A stretch of 64,000 nucleotides of DNA, from NCBI GenBank assembly GCA_042408875.1, contig JBHOQS010000011.1, positions 7,748 to 71,747 on the forward strand, given 5' to 3'. Below are positions 9,159 through 17,989 of this stretch, one piece after another. The stretch is from JBHOQS01 sp042408875 (GTDB lineage: Bacteria; Chloroflexota; UBA11872; JBHOQS01). Position 1 is the stretch's first letter. Each line of letters opens with the position of its first letter. The position numbers and the translations under genes are program-made. The notes under the pieces were generated by a model. The model saw only the letters and a list, made by a program, of their open reading frames with translations. It was not told the DNA's origin and searched no databases.

Positions 9159-9248
9159 GGCTCAGCCGAACCCGCACGGACAGTATGTCTCCCAGGCGAA
9201 AGCACTCGGTCCGCCCACCGGGCTCAGCCGAACCCGCACGGACAGTAT
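9159..9248. repeat. 28-bp direct repeat, two copies, upstream of hisC
   Basis: A 28-bp sequence starting ggctcagccgaacccg and ending in cagtat is present at 9159-9186 and again at 9221-9248. The second copy runs straight into a TATAAT box at 9252-9257, so the repeat may carry a promoter element or operator. No good -35 hexamer is seen at the usual spacing. Confidence 0.75.
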
Positions 9249-9381
9249 AAGTATAATGGTGCTATGGCCGTGCGCTGGCCGCGCGTGCACGCCGAGGATC
9301 GCCGCTAGGGTGTTAGCAAGGTCTGCCTTGCCGCAGCGTGCGCGTCGAGGAGAGCGAGAGTGTGAGGAAGGGTACCCATCG

Positions 9382-10455
9382 ATGCGCCTCCTTCGTCCCG
9401 CTATCGAAGCCATGCAGCCCTACGTGCCCGGCGAGCAGCCGGCAGACGACACTGACTGGATCAAACTGAATACAAATGAAAACCCAGAACTCTCTCCGCG
9501 GGTGATCGAGGCCGTGCGGGCCGCAGTGACGGACCAGCTCCGGCTCTATCCCGATCCGCTGTGGACCGCCCTGCGACAGAAGCTGGCAGAGACGTATAAC
9601 GTGTCACCAGAACAGGTCTTCGTCGGCAACGGCTCGGACGAGATCCTGTCTATACTCGTGCGCGCGGCTGTGGACCCGGGCGAGCGGGTGGCGTTCCCGG
9701 ACCCGAGCTTTTCGTATTATCAGACCCTGGCCCAGATCCAGGGGGCTGTCGATATAGCGGTGCCGCTGGGGGATGGCTTTGCCCTGCCGGTTGAGGAGCT
9801 TATCGCCGCGCAGGCGCGCCTCACCTTTGTCGCAAACCCAAACTCGCCAACCGGTACCCTGTATGACCTTGCTGCCGTGCGTCGGCTCTGCGCGGGCCTG
9901 CCGGGACTGCTCGTCCTGGACGAAGCCTATATTGACTTCGCGCCATACTCGGCGCTGCCGCTCCTCGCAGAATACCCCAACCTGGTGCTCGTGCGGACGA
10001 TGTCGAAGTCGTTCGCGCTGGCCGGGATGCGCATCGGGTTTGCCTTCGCACATCCCGACGTCGTAGCCGGGCTGGTGAAGGTCAAGGATATCTATAACGT
10101 CAACCGGCTGAGCCAGGTAGCGGCGATCGCCGCGCTGGAAGACTTGGCGTGGTTTCGCGCCAATGCTGCCGCTATTATGGACCGGCGCGAGCGCTACGCC
10201 CGCCTGCTCGCCGAGCGCTTCGGCTTCCGCGTGTTCCCCTCGGCAGCGAACTTTGTGCTGGTCGATACCGCTAGCGTGCCGGCGCGCGTGGTGTATGAGG
10301 AACTGAAGCAGCGCCGCATCCTGGTGCGAGGCTACTTCTCGCACCCTCGTATCGCCAACTGCCTGCGCATCACGATTGGCTCGGAAGCGCAGATGCAGGC
10401 GCTAGTGGCAGCGCTAGCGGAGTTCGTTCCGCCGCCCAGCGCGTCTCGGGGGTGA
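9382..10455 (+). CDS. hisC: histidinol-phosphate aminotransferase
   Basis: The 357-residue fold-type I PLP enzyme shows LNTNENP near the N-terminus, NPNSPTG, LDEAYIDF, and the PLP lysine in TMSKSFALAGMRIG. HisC converts imidazole acetol phosphate to histidinol phosphate in histidine synthesis and may also act on aromatic keto acids. ATG at 9382 is chosen because it follows GAGGAAGGG and begins MRLLRPAIEAMQPY, the usual HisC start; an upstream in-frame extension is the intergenic repeat region. No other his gene is adjacent. Its 3' end overlaps the convergent chemoreceptor gene by 86 bp. Confidence 0.92.
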   Translation: MRLLRPAIEAMQPYVPGEQPADDTDWIKLNTNENPELSPRVIEAVRAAVTDQLRLYPDPLWTALRQKLAETYNVSPEQVFVGNGSDEILSILVRAAVDPGERVAFPDPSFSYYQTLAQIQGAVDIAVPLGDGFALPVEELIAAQARLTFVANPNSPTGTLYDLAAVRRLCAGLPGLLVLDEAYIDFAPYSALPLLAEYPNLVLVRTMSKSFALAGMRIGFAFAHPDVVAGLVKVKDIYNVNRLSQVAAIAALEDLAWFRANAAAIMDRRERYARLLAERFGFRVFPSAANFVLVDTASVPARVVYEELKQRRILVRGYFSHPRIANCLRITIGSEAQMQALVAALAEFVPPPSASRG

Positions 10456-12010
10456 CGCTCGGCATCTCGACCGCGTGGGCGCACTGCTGGCGCATACTCT
10501 CGGCTGTCGCAGACAGCTCCGCAGCCATGCCAGCGATATCCTGGCTTTGCAGTGTCGTCTGGCGCACGATCTCCTCGACGCCACGCACAGTGCTGGCGAT
10601 CTGCTCGCTGGCTGCTTGCTGCTGCTGGGTTGCCGCCGAGATCGCCTGCATCTTGCTTACCATCTGCTGGATGACTGCGCCGGCCTGGTTGGCCAGGGAG
10701 GCGCTGACGTGCGCCTCCTTCGCCGCCTGCTCGGTTGCCATGACCGCAGCGTTGGCTGCCGCCTGCAAGCGTGAGATTATTGACGTAACCTCAGCGGCAG
10801 CCTGTCGCGCGCTGCGGGCCAGTTCCTTCACTTGCTGGGCTACGGCGCCGAAGCGCCGGCCCCGCTCCCCGGCGCTTTCTGCTTCGATTTCCGCATTGAG
10901 GGCGAGCAAGTGTATCTTATTCGCCAGATCAGTGATGACGTCCACGATATTGCCAATGGCCTGGCTTTCGCGTCCAAGCGCCACGATCTGCTGGGCAACA
11001 TGATCGACCGTGCGGCGGTTGGCTTCGATGGCGGCAATGGCCTCTTCGACGCTTGCGGCACCTTCCTCCGCGGCGGCCAGGCCATCCTGCGCGCTCCGTG
11101 CGATCTCGTCGGCAGCGCTCCAGAGCTCATCCATTGTGCTGGCGACCTGGGAGACAGCAGCGGCCTGCTGGGCCGCCTGACCAGCAAGCTGTCTTGCCAT
11201 CTCCGTTAGGCCGCCGACGAGCTCAGCGATTCCGTCCGCCGCCCCCGCCAGCGATCGGTAGGCCTGCGCCAGCTCGGTTAGACGCTGCCGGGCGAGATCG
11301 CGCGCCATGGCTGCCTCTGTGACGCTCTGCTTGGCCTGCTCGATAGCCACTGCTTGCTCAGCAGTGGCCAGCTCGATGCGCCTGGCGACTGCGCGCGCAA
11401 GCACGGAGCTGACTGCCAGCGCCAGCACCAGCCCGGTAGCCGACGCACCGAGCATGAGCTGTGCCTCCGTGCGGATCCCGCGGTAGGCGCTCTCGCCTTC
11501 ATGGATCGTCTCGCTGATCAACTCGGTGATCAGCTCATTCGCCGCATGATAGGCAGTCGCGACCGATCCATCGAGCAAGGCTTCTGCCTCCTGGCCCCAT
11601 CCCTCACTGCTAGTGACAAGCAGTGTATTATAGAAATCGCGATAACGCTTGTAGCGCGCTTCGAAGGACTGAAGGTCCGCGTGGGCTTCAGCCGGCAAGG
11701 GAGCTGCGCGTACCCTGGCAAGTGACTGGGAGATATGCCAGTCACTGAGCTCCAGCTGAGCCTCCAACCGCCGCCGTTGGACAAGGTCGCTGGCGGCTGT
11801 GTACCGTTTCAGCGCCGTGTCACTTGCCTGGAGTTCAAGCTGGATGGCCGAGAGCTCACGCGCCGTTTGTATCCCCCGGGTGTACAGCCGGTCGAGGCCG
11901 GCGCCGGCCCGGGCCATGCCTGCCAGGGCGGCCGCCGCACCTGCGACCATGAGGAGAATGACCATCGCGAAGCCGGCAATCAGCCGGTAGCCTACAGTCC
12001 TTCGCTGCAT
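10370..12010 (-). CDS. methyl-accepting chemotaxis protein
   Basis: The 546-residue receptor has a first membrane helix at about 8-30, a helical extracytoplasmic sensor of about 160 residues, a second membrane helix near 195-215 and a long coiled-coil signalling domain. The hairpin tip reads LLALNAEIEAESAGERGRRF, a divergent form of the canonical LLALNAAIEAARAGE motif. No clear HAMP domain is seen after the second helix. ATG at 12010 gives the membrane helix directly; the open frame upstream is leader. An exact FliA-type -10 box lies 89 bp upstream, fitting control by the fliA gene at 21 kb. Ligand unknown. Confidence 0.88.
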   Translation of the reverse strand: MQRRTVGYRLIAGFAMVILLMVAGAAAALAGMARAGAGLDRLYTRGIQTARELSAIQLELQASDTALKRYTAASDLVQRRRLEAQLELSDWHISQSLARVRAAPLPAEAHADLQSFEARYKRYRDFYNTLLVTSSEGWGQEAEALLDGSVATAYHAANELITELISETIHEGESAYRGIRTEAQLMLGASATGLVLALAVSSVLARAVARRIELATAEQAVAIEQAKQSVTEAAMARDLARQRLTELAQAYRSLAGAADGIAELVGGLTEMARQLAGQAAQQAAAVSQVASTMDELWSAADEIARSAQDGLAAAEEGAASVEEAIAAIEANRRTVDHVAQQIVALGRESQAIGNIVDVITDLANKIHLLALNAEIEAESAGERGRRFGAVAQQVKELARSARQAAAEVTSIISRLQAAANAAVMATEQAAKEAHVSASLANQAGAVIQQMVSKMQAISAATQQQQAASEQIASTVRGVEEIVRQTTLQSQDIAGMAAELSATAESMRQQCAHAVEMPSVTPETRWAAERTPLALPLAPASALPSQS

Positions 12011-12098
12011 ATGTGCGCTCCGTGCTCTCCCAGCATCCCTGTCCGTGCACTCGGCCTGTGCCGCCTCTGTGGTAGGCGCTGAGGCCTCCCAGCACAGA

Positions 12099-12106
12099 TT
12101 ATCGGC
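12099..12106 (-). promoter_or_regulatory. FliA (sigma28)-type -10 box upstream of the chemoreceptor
   Basis: The minus strand reads GCCGATAA, identical to the flagellar sigma28 -10 consensus. The -35 position, 15 bp further up, reads TGTA instead of TAAA, a poor match. The leader would be about 85 nt. Confidence 0.5.
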
Positions 12107-12199
12107 AGGTGCGCTGTGAGCTACAGCAGGCCGCCGCGACGCCCGGCCACCTTCGAGCCTGCATTTCCTTGTAAAAACCCGGGCTACCAAGAGAGCCCA

Positions 12200-12240
12200 G
12201 GCTCTAACCATCCGGGCTCTAACCATCCAGGCTATAATCA
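12200..12240 (+). repeat. 15-bp tandem repeat ending in a TATAAT box
   Basis: The block ggctctaaccatcc occurs at 12200-12213 and 12215-12228, and a third degenerate copy (ggctataatc) contains TATAAT at 12233-12238. A plus-strand promoter for the 12437 gene is possible, but no -35 match is seen. The intergenic stretch 12011-12436 holds nothing else I can support beyond this and the FliA-type box. Confidence 0.55.
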
Positions 12241-12436
12241 ATGTGTTCGCTACCATTAGGCCTTGCCGTATCATTCCAGCACGTGGGAGTCCTGCCGTGA
12301 GGGAAGCCGCGCGGTGCGCGGCGCACGCACGGAGCCTCACGAATGGCTTCGCCGAGTGCCCCGGACCGTCGGTGTCGCGGGGTCTAGTCAACGGGTACGT
12401 GGTGAGAGATCGATGAGCGCCAGAGGCGAGCGCCGT

Positions 12437-12715
12437 ATGCACCGGTTGATGAACGATCCCTCGTTCGCGTACGGGCGCGTCTATCAGCCAGCGGAAGTCG
12501 TTGAGTCGAGCATTGTCCTGCTCCAGACAAAGCTGGCGACGCTGCCGAGCGAAGAGCTAACCATCGAATTCCTGGACGAGCAGTACACGAACTTGTTTAA
12601 TCTCCTCGTTGAGTCCGGGCTGTGCTACGTCTCCGCGTACACGCGGGCGATCATGCCCAAAGACGTGTGGCTGCGCTGCCAGCTTTCCCAGATCCAGCGC
12701 TTTCGAGAGGACTGA
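12437..12715 (+). CDS. small conserved hypothetical protein
   Basis: A soluble protein of 92 residues (start MHRLMNDPSFAYGRVY) containing ELTIEFLDEQYTNLFNLLVESG and a C-terminal WLRCQLSQIQRF. An alternative in-frame ATG at 12413 would add eight basic residues and has a GAGAG site seven bases upstream; I cannot decide between them. Composition and helical pattern look like real coding. The stop is only 2 bp before the site-2 protease start, so the two are co-transcribed and probably coupled. No family recognised. Confidence 0.65.
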   Translation: MHRLMNDPSFAYGRVYQPAEVVESSIVLLQTKLATLPSEELTIEFLDEQYTNLFNLLVESGLCYVSAYTRAIMPKDVWLRCQLSQIQRFRED

Positions 12716-12717
12716 GC

Positions 12718-14025
12718 ATGCGGCCCACGCTGCACCTGGGCACCATTTGGGGCGTCCCGGTGTACGTCCACGTGAGCTGCTTTGCCCTGCTGGCACTCGT
12801 AATGCTCTCGACTGCCCGGGCAGGCGACGGTCACACGGTGCAAGGGTGGCAAGCAGTGGCGTGGTGGGTCGAGGCCGGGCTGCTGGCCGCGGGGTCCTTT
12901 GCGGCGATCCTCGTGCATGAGCTGGGCCACGCTGTTGCTGCAGCGCGGCGCGGACTTCAGGCAATGGGCGTGACACTGTACCTCTTTGGCGGGGTAGCGC
13001 GCCTGCGCCGGGACCCGGACCGCCCGCTCGACGAGCTAGTCATCGCTGCAGCGGGGCCGGCAGCCAGCATTGGCCTGGCCAGCCTAGCCTTCCTGCTTCG
13101 CCTCGGGCTGCATGCAGCGGCGATCGAGCCCGGGGCCCGCATCGCCGGATTCCTCGCCCTGCTCAACGCCGCGCTTGCTGTGCTGAACCTTCTCCCCGGG
13201 TTACCCCTCGACGGCGGTCGGGTAATGCGCGCCGTGCTCTGGGCGGTAACTGGTAGCCTGAGCCGTTCGACTTTGATCGCCTCGGTAGGGGGGCAGACGG
13301 TGGCGTTCCTCTTTCTGGCACTGGGCCTGCTGGTGCTGGCCGTACGCCAGTCCCTTGACGGGCTGTGGCTGGTCGGTGTGGCCTGGCTCATTTATGGTGC
13401 AGCGCGCACGGCATACCAGCACGCACTCGTGCGTGAAGCGCTCCATGGGGTGCCGGTTCGCGCGGTGATGAGTAGCGACTTTGCCGTGATCGGACCGCAG
13501 CAGCGTCTTGCTGAAGTGTATGCCGGTCACGTGGCCCGTTTCCGCAGCGCGGAGAATCCCGATGGGCGTTCGGTCCCGCTCCCTCCGCTGGAGCTCGTTC
13601 CGCTCGGCGTGGCCGGCCCGCTAGGCCGACCGCGCTATCTCCATGCCGGGCAGGTGCTTCCCGTGGTTGAGGATGGCCGGCTGGTCGGAACGCTTCGCAT
13701 CACACGACGTCTGCGCCGCGGGGCTGCCATGGACGAGAGTGTACACATTGCCGATGTGATGGAGCACATTGGTAAACAGCCGGTGCTGTCACCGGATGAT
13801 CCTGCCCAGATGGCCTTGGAACTGGTGGTTGGCGAGCGGTCAGAGGGCGTGCCGGTAGCGCAGCAGGGACGGCTGGTCGGCCTGGTCACACCGGCGAGTA
13901 TCGCCCGGTATCTGCGGTCACAGCGCCCGGGCCTGCGCGAAGCGAGGCGTCAAGCACATCAGCAGCCTCCTGTGGAGGCACGCACGTCTGGGGAGGCAGT
14001 GACGTCACAGTCCGGCGGAGTGTAA
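12718..14025 (+). CDS. M50-family site-2 metalloprotease with CBS domains
   Basis: The 435-residue membrane protein has the zinc motif HELGH at 67-71 inside a hydrophobic segment and the second motif LNLLPGLPLDGGR about 90 residues later, the two parts of the M50 active site. Six or so membrane segments fill residues 1-230. The C-terminal half carries two CBS-like units (VRAVMSSDFAVIGPQQ and IADVMEHIGKQPVLSPDD), which in this subfamily bind adenine nucleotides and gate activity. These proteases cut transmembrane anti-sigma factors or other regulators; the substrate here is unknown. It ends directly against the convergent csrA gene. Confidence 0.9.
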   Translation: MRPTLHLGTIWGVPVYVHVSCFALLALVMLSTARAGDGHTVQGWQAVAWWVEAGLLAAGSFAAILVHELGHAVAAARRGLQAMGVTLYLFGGVARLRRDPDRPLDELVIAAAGPAASIGLASLAFLLRLGLHAAAIEPGARIAGFLALLNAALAVLNLLPGLPLDGGRVMRAVLWAVTGSLSRSTLIASVGGQTVAFLFLALGLLVLAVRQSLDGLWLVGVAWLIYGAARTAYQHALVREALHGVPVRAVMSSDFAVIGPQQRLAEVYAGHVARFRSAENPDGRSVPLPPLELVPLGVAGPLGRPRYLHAGQVLPVVEDGRLVGTLRITRRLRRGAAMDESVHIADVMEHIGKQPVLSPDDPAQMALELVVGERSEGVPVAQQGRLVGLVTPASIARYLRSQRPGLREARRQAHQQPPVEARTSGEAVTSQSGGV

Positions 14026-14289
14026 TTACGGGTGCTCCTTTTCCCGCCTGTCGGATTGTTCCACCGCTCTAGCCAGCGCCGGAAGGAGGCGTCGCAGGGT
14101 GCTGGCTGAGACCGCCGCAGTGAGATTGGCCCGGCGCACTTCGTCGCAGAGCTCCCGGCGCAGTACGCCGACCTCGGGAGGAGCCTCAATCCCCAGTTTC
14201 ACGCGGTCGCCGTCAACCTCGAGTACTGTGACGACGATGCGCTCATCAATGATCAGGGCTTGGCGCGCCTTGCGCGTGAGCACCAGCAC
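14026..14289 (-). CDS. csrA: translational regulator CsrA
   Basis: The 87-residue protein starts MLVLTRKARQALIIDERI and contains VKLGIEAPPEVGVLRREL, the core of the CsrA beta-sheet dimer that binds GGA motifs in mRNA leaders. The last 30 residues extend beyond the usual 60-75. It is the last gene of the flagellar block, 12 bp after fliW, the classical pairing in which FliW sequesters CsrA until flagellin is exported. Confidence 0.95.
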   Translation of the reverse strand: MLVLTRKARQALIIDERIVVTVLEVDGDRVKLGIEAPPEVGVLRRELCDEVRRANLTAAVSASTLRRLLPALARAVEQSDRREKEHP

Positions 14290-14301
14290 GGCGCTATCTC
14301 C

Positions 14302-14805
14302 TCACTCTGCGGACGATCGTCGTCGGGCGTGCGCCAGCGCTGCAGCGGCGTCTGGCACAGGGCATACCTCGTCCAGCGCGCCGGCCACGGGATGGCGAGC
14401 AGAGTACCCGCTCTCGCTTAGCACAAGCTGTTTGGCTTTGCCGGTATGCCGGTTGACCACTAACGGCCCGAGCAGGTTTGCCGTGATGCAGCGCGGCTCT
14501 TCAGAGGCAACCAGTACCACGAGCACAACGGCATCATCCGCTGTGACGATACCCAGCTCCGCAGCATCCTCGTCGTTGAGCTCGAGACAATAGTCTGCAC
14601 ACGCCAGCGCTGGATTGGCCACCAGCAACGAGAGGCCGACAATATCCTCCGATTCGAGCACCCCCACCAGAGGGAGATCGGGATCGCGCACCAGACGGAA
14701 ACGCTGCCACTCCGGGCAGCCTACAAGCCCCCGCGGGAACCAGATGCGCTCGAAATCGCCCAACAGCAGGTTCGGGCCGGGCAAGGACACCTGCGCCATC
14801 TGCAC
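14302..14805 (-). CDS. fliW: flagellar assembly factor FliW
   Basis: The 167-residue protein has the FliW landmarks WFPRGLVGCPEWQRF near the start and ITANLLGPLVVNRHTGKAKQ toward the end. FliW binds flagellin and antagonises CsrA, linking filament assembly to translation. It lies between flgL and csrA. The C-terminus is about 20 residues longer than the Bacillus protein and rich in Ala/Arg. Start could be Met1 or Met3. Confidence 0.94.
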   Translation of the reverse strand: MQMAQVSLPGPNLLLGDFERIWFPRGLVGCPEWQRFRLVRDPDLPLVGVLESEDIVGLSLLVANPALACADYCLELNDEDAAELGIVTADDAVVLVVLVASEEPRCITANLLGPLVVNRHTGKAKQLVLSESGYSARHPVAGALDEVCPVPDAAAALAHARRRSSAE

Positions 14806-14845
14806 TCTTCCCTCACGCGCTTCTCGCCGGCGCTCTCCAGGCGGC

Positions 14846-15724
14846 TCAACGCAGATAGTCCAGCAGGCTCGGCTGGATGGCTCGGGCGCCCGCGCCCAGG
14901 GCAGCGCGGTAGACGTTCTGCTGCTCGTTGTAGAGCACGAGCGTCTCTGTCATGTCGGCGTCCTCTACCTGCGAGAGAAGCTGCTTCAGGTTCGTGACCT
15001 GTTCCTGGAGCTGCTGTGTCGTTGCCTCGAGCCGATTCATCTTGGCCCCGACCTGCGCACGAGCTGCCAGGAGGTTCGTGTGTGCTGTGTCGAGGGTGCT
15101 GAGCGCGCCGGAGATCGCTACACCGTCGTTGCTCAGCACGGCGGACCGCAGCCCGTTCAGCGCAGTGAAGGCGTCGCTGAACACCGGCTGGCCGGGCACG
15201 TTGACGGAGAGAGCCGAGTTCGGGCCGACCTCACGCAGCACTTGGCCAGTATCACCCTGGTAGGGCCCGCCAGCCGTGGTGAACGGTTGTGTGGTGGTCT
15301 TGAGGCCGGCGAAGAGGTACTGGTCGTCGTAGCTGGCGTTGCTGAGTTCGAGGAGCTGCGCCAGAAGCTGATCGAGCTCCGCAGCGATGGCCTGGCGGTC
15401 ATTTGCGCTCATCGCGTCGCTGGCGGCGCGTACCCCCAGCTCGCGGGCACGCTGGAAGACCTCGCCAGCCCCACCCAGGGCGATGTCAGTCGCCTGGAGC
15501 CAGGCCAGAGCGCTGTCGGCGTTGCGCAGGTACTGCTCCGTCGCTGCCAGAGCGGTGCGATAGTCCAGCGAGCGCACAACTCCGACCGGGTCATGCGAGG
15601 GGCGGGTGAAACGCTTGCCAGACGTGACCTGCTCCTGGAGCCGGTCGAGCCGCTCCAGCGTGGCGTTGAGCCCGGCCAGCACCGTCTCGGAGAGCACGTT
15701 ATGCGTGATACGCACCCTTGTCAC
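14846..15724 (-). CDS. flgL: flagellar hook-filament junction protein FlgL (HAP3)
   Basis: The 292-residue protein shows the flagellin-like N-terminus (VRITHNVLSETVLAGLNATL), SGKRFTRPSHDPVGVVRSL, and a flagellin-like C-terminus (LSQVEDADMTETLVLY...ALGAGARAIQPSLLDYLR). FlgL and FlgK form the junction between hook and filament. It begins 24 bp after the flgK stop. Confidence 0.95.
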   Translation of the reverse strand: MTRVRITHNVLSETVLAGLNATLERLDRLQEQVTSGKRFTRPSHDPVGVVRSLDYRTALAATEQYLRNADSALAWLQATDIALGGAGEVFQRARELGVRAASDAMSANDRQAIAAELDQLLAQLLELSNASYDDQYLFAGLKTTTQPFTTAGGPYQGDTGQVLREVGPNSALSVNVPGQPVFSDAFTALNGLRSAVLSNDGVAISGALSTLDTAHTNLLAARAQVGAKMNRLEATTQQLQEQVTNLKQLLSQVEDADMTETLVLYNEQQNVYRAALGAGARAIQPSLLDYLR

Positions 15725-15748
15725 CTCCTAATCAGGCCGGCGCCGTGG

Positions 15749-17464
15749 CTAGCGCCCGACGATGCCGGTATCGTTAATCAGGCGGTCGAGCATCTGGTCA
15801 ACCGCGGTAATGAAACGAGCGGCGGCCTGGTAGGCGTGCTGGAACCGTACCAGATTAGTCGCTTCTTCATCGAGCGAGACCCCTGAGACGGCCTCGCGCC
15901 GCCGTTGCAAGTGCTGAACCAGAATATCCTGGTTGGCCGACATCTCCTGGGCGGTGCGGCCATCAACACCGAGCCGCACGATCAGCGACTGGTACAGGCC
16001 ATTCGCGCTGCCCCGGCCAGCAGCCGTGCCGATCTGCCCCTCCAGCGCGGTGGCGAGCTGATCAGCGGTCGCGCCCGCGCTGGTCTCATTGCGCACAATG
16101 AGCTTCACGCCGAACATCGAGAAGTCGATGATCTGGACGCCGCCCGGCGGGAGGTCAGCCAGGGTGATCGTCTGGCTGGCACTGCTCCCGTCGGCCATGG
16201 TGAGCGCTCCGGCGGCAGTACGCGTGAGGGTGAAGCGGGCGCCTGGCGATGCTGCGGACACGTCCACGCCGGTTAGGATGACGCCCGGCAGGCCCGGAAG
16301 GCCAGTGCCGGGACGCAGCACCGTCGCCTCGTCGAGAATCGTGGTATCGTCGCGCAGGCGCGCGATGGCCAGGGCGCGGCTCCCGTCCCCAGGCGCCCCT
16401 GGTATGGATGCCGCGGCGATACGAGTGGTGTCGGCAGCGATTGCTGCCGACACCGCAATGTCGCTGGCACCGCTGCCGGTGAAAAACGGGCGGCCACCCT
16501 CACTATTGAGGTCATAGCCGGCTGCGTGCGCGCTGTTCACCCCCTCGATCAGGAGGCGCGCTACCCTATCCAAGCGCTCCAGATAGGTCGGGATCGTCTC
16601 GTTATGCAGCCGTACCAGCCCTTCTAGTTCACCGCCGCTGATCAGCGGGATGCCCGGCTCGTTCGCCCAGCGGATCTCGAGCCGGCCGGAGCTATCTATC
16701 GAGGAGGTCAGGTGGTGAACGCGATCACGATCGACCAGCAAGGAGCTGCCGATCTGCACGATCGCTGCCCCGTCGGCAGCGATCGTGACGGTTACTTTCA
16801 CTAGTTTGGACAGCTCATCGAGCAACTGGTCCCGTCGGTCAAAGAAGTCGTTGGGCTGGTTGCCGGTGTTGGTAACTCCAGCGATCTGCACGTTCAGCGC
16901 GGCCAGGCGATCGAGTAGACTGTTCAGCTGTTCGAGGTCGATCGCCACTTGCTGGGCCACGTCGCTCTGCACCGTGCGGAGCTGGCTGTACTGGCGCTGG
17001 AAGGTGTCGGTGAGGCTGGCCGCCCGCTCGATCAGGCTGGCACGCACCGACAGGTTCTGGGGCGACGTACTAACGTCCTGCCAGCCATCCCAGAAGCGGT
17101 TCAGCAGGGAGTTGATGCCGCTGTCAGACGGCTCGTTCATGATAGCCTCGACCCGTGCCAGCATGTCGCGCGTGATCGTCCAGTCCCCCTGCGCAGCGAG
17201 CTCGGTCCGGAGCTGGAGGTCGATGAAGAGATCTCGCATCCGCTCAATTGAACTGGCACTGACGCCAGTGCCCAGCTGGCCAGCGCCAGCGTTGCGATTG
17301 GGGCCTGGGAGCGGATAGGGCGTTGTGGTTTCCAGGCGCGCGACCTGCCGGCTGAAGCCGGGTGTGTTGGCGTTGGCGATATTGTGTCCGGTAACGTCGA
17401 TGGCCTGCTGCTGCGCTAGCAGCGCACGCAGGCCAGTCTCCAGGCCGAAGAAGCTCGAGCGCAT
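15749..17464 (-). CDS. flgK: flagellar hook-associated protein FlgK (HAP1)
   Basis: The 571-residue protein has the rod/hook N-terminal motif IDVTGHNIANANTPGFSRQ and the C-terminal FlgK motif EATNLVRFQHAYQAAARFI. Residues 200-480 form the variable surface domains. ATG at 17464 is favoured over an upstream Met because it starts MRSSFFGLETGLRALLAQQQ, the conserved beginning, and lies 2 bp after the stop of the FlgN-like gene. Confidence 0.95.
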   Translation of the reverse strand: MRSSFFGLETGLRALLAQQQAIDVTGHNIANANTPGFSRQVARLETTTPYPLPGPNRNAGAGQLGTGVSASSIERMRDLFIDLQLRTELAAQGDWTITRDMLARVEAIMNEPSDSGINSLLNRFWDGWQDVSTSPQNLSVRASLIERAASLTDTFQRQYSQLRTVQSDVAQQVAIDLEQLNSLLDRLAALNVQIAGVTNTGNQPNDFFDRRDQLLDELSKLVKVTVTIAADGAAIVQIGSSLLVDRDRVHHLTSSIDSSGRLEIRWANEPGIPLISGGELEGLVRLHNETIPTYLERLDRVARLLIEGVNSAHAAGYDLNSEGGRPFFTGSGASDIAVSAAIAADTTRIAAASIPGAPGDGSRALAIARLRDDTTILDEATVLRPGTGLPGLPGVILTGVDVSAASPGARFTLTRTAAGALTMADGSSASQTITLADLPPGGVQIIDFSMFGVKLIVRNETSAGATADQLATALEGQIGTAAGRGSANGLYQSLIVRLGVDGRTAQEMSANQDILVQHLQRRREAVSGVSLDEEATNLVRFQHAYQAAARFITAVDQMLDRLINDTGIVGR

Positions 17465-17466
17465 AG

Positions 17467-17883
17467 TCAGGCGTCCTGGCAAAACAGCAATGGCGCATCC
17501 AGCAGGACAGATCCGGACTGCCCAGCGGGAGCATAGGTCGATGGTCCTCGTTCTCCCACACCGTGTGCGGCAATGTACGCTGCGAGCTCAGTCCGGCCGA
17601 GGCGCGCCAGGGTGAGCACGAGCAGGCCAGTGGCACGAGTGCGCTGCCGTGTCTCCTCCAGGAGAGCGGCGGCATACCGCCGTTCGGGCTCCGTGCTGCA
17701 CGCGGCCAGGTACTCGCGTACGCGCGCGTCCAGCTCTGGCAGAGCCGCCAGAGCGGTGTACCAGAAGGCTGTGGTGCGCTCCGGCCCATCCGGCGAGAGC
17801 ACCTCCAGGAGCAGCCCGCGCTGCGCCTGCACCAGGGTGACGAGCTCGGCAAGTGGATCAGACACGCCGGTCATGCTGCGCAC
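17467..17883 (-). CDS. FlgN-like chaperone candidate
   Basis: A helical protein of 138 residues (135 from Met4) encoded between flgM and flgK, exactly where flgN, the export chaperone for FlgK/FlgL, usually sits. The N-terminal helix (LAELVTLVQAQRGLLLEVL) and helical content fit FlgN, but sequence similarity within that family is low and I do not see a diagnostic motif. The assignment rests mainly on position. Confidence 0.6.
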   Translation of the reverse strand: MRSMTGVSDPLAELVTLVQAQRGLLLEVLSPDGPERTTAFWYTALAALPELDARVREYLAACSTEPERRYAAALLEETRQRTRATGLLVLTLARLGRTELAAYIAAHGVGERGPSTYAPAGQSGSVLLDAPLLFCQDA

Positions 17884-17989
17884 CTCGCTCTGCTTCTCTA
17901 TGCTCCCCGCTCGCCTGCGCCAGGTCGGAGAGCCCCTGCGTCCATCATCTGCGTCCTGCGCACGATACTGTGGCGCACTGCCACGGAGC

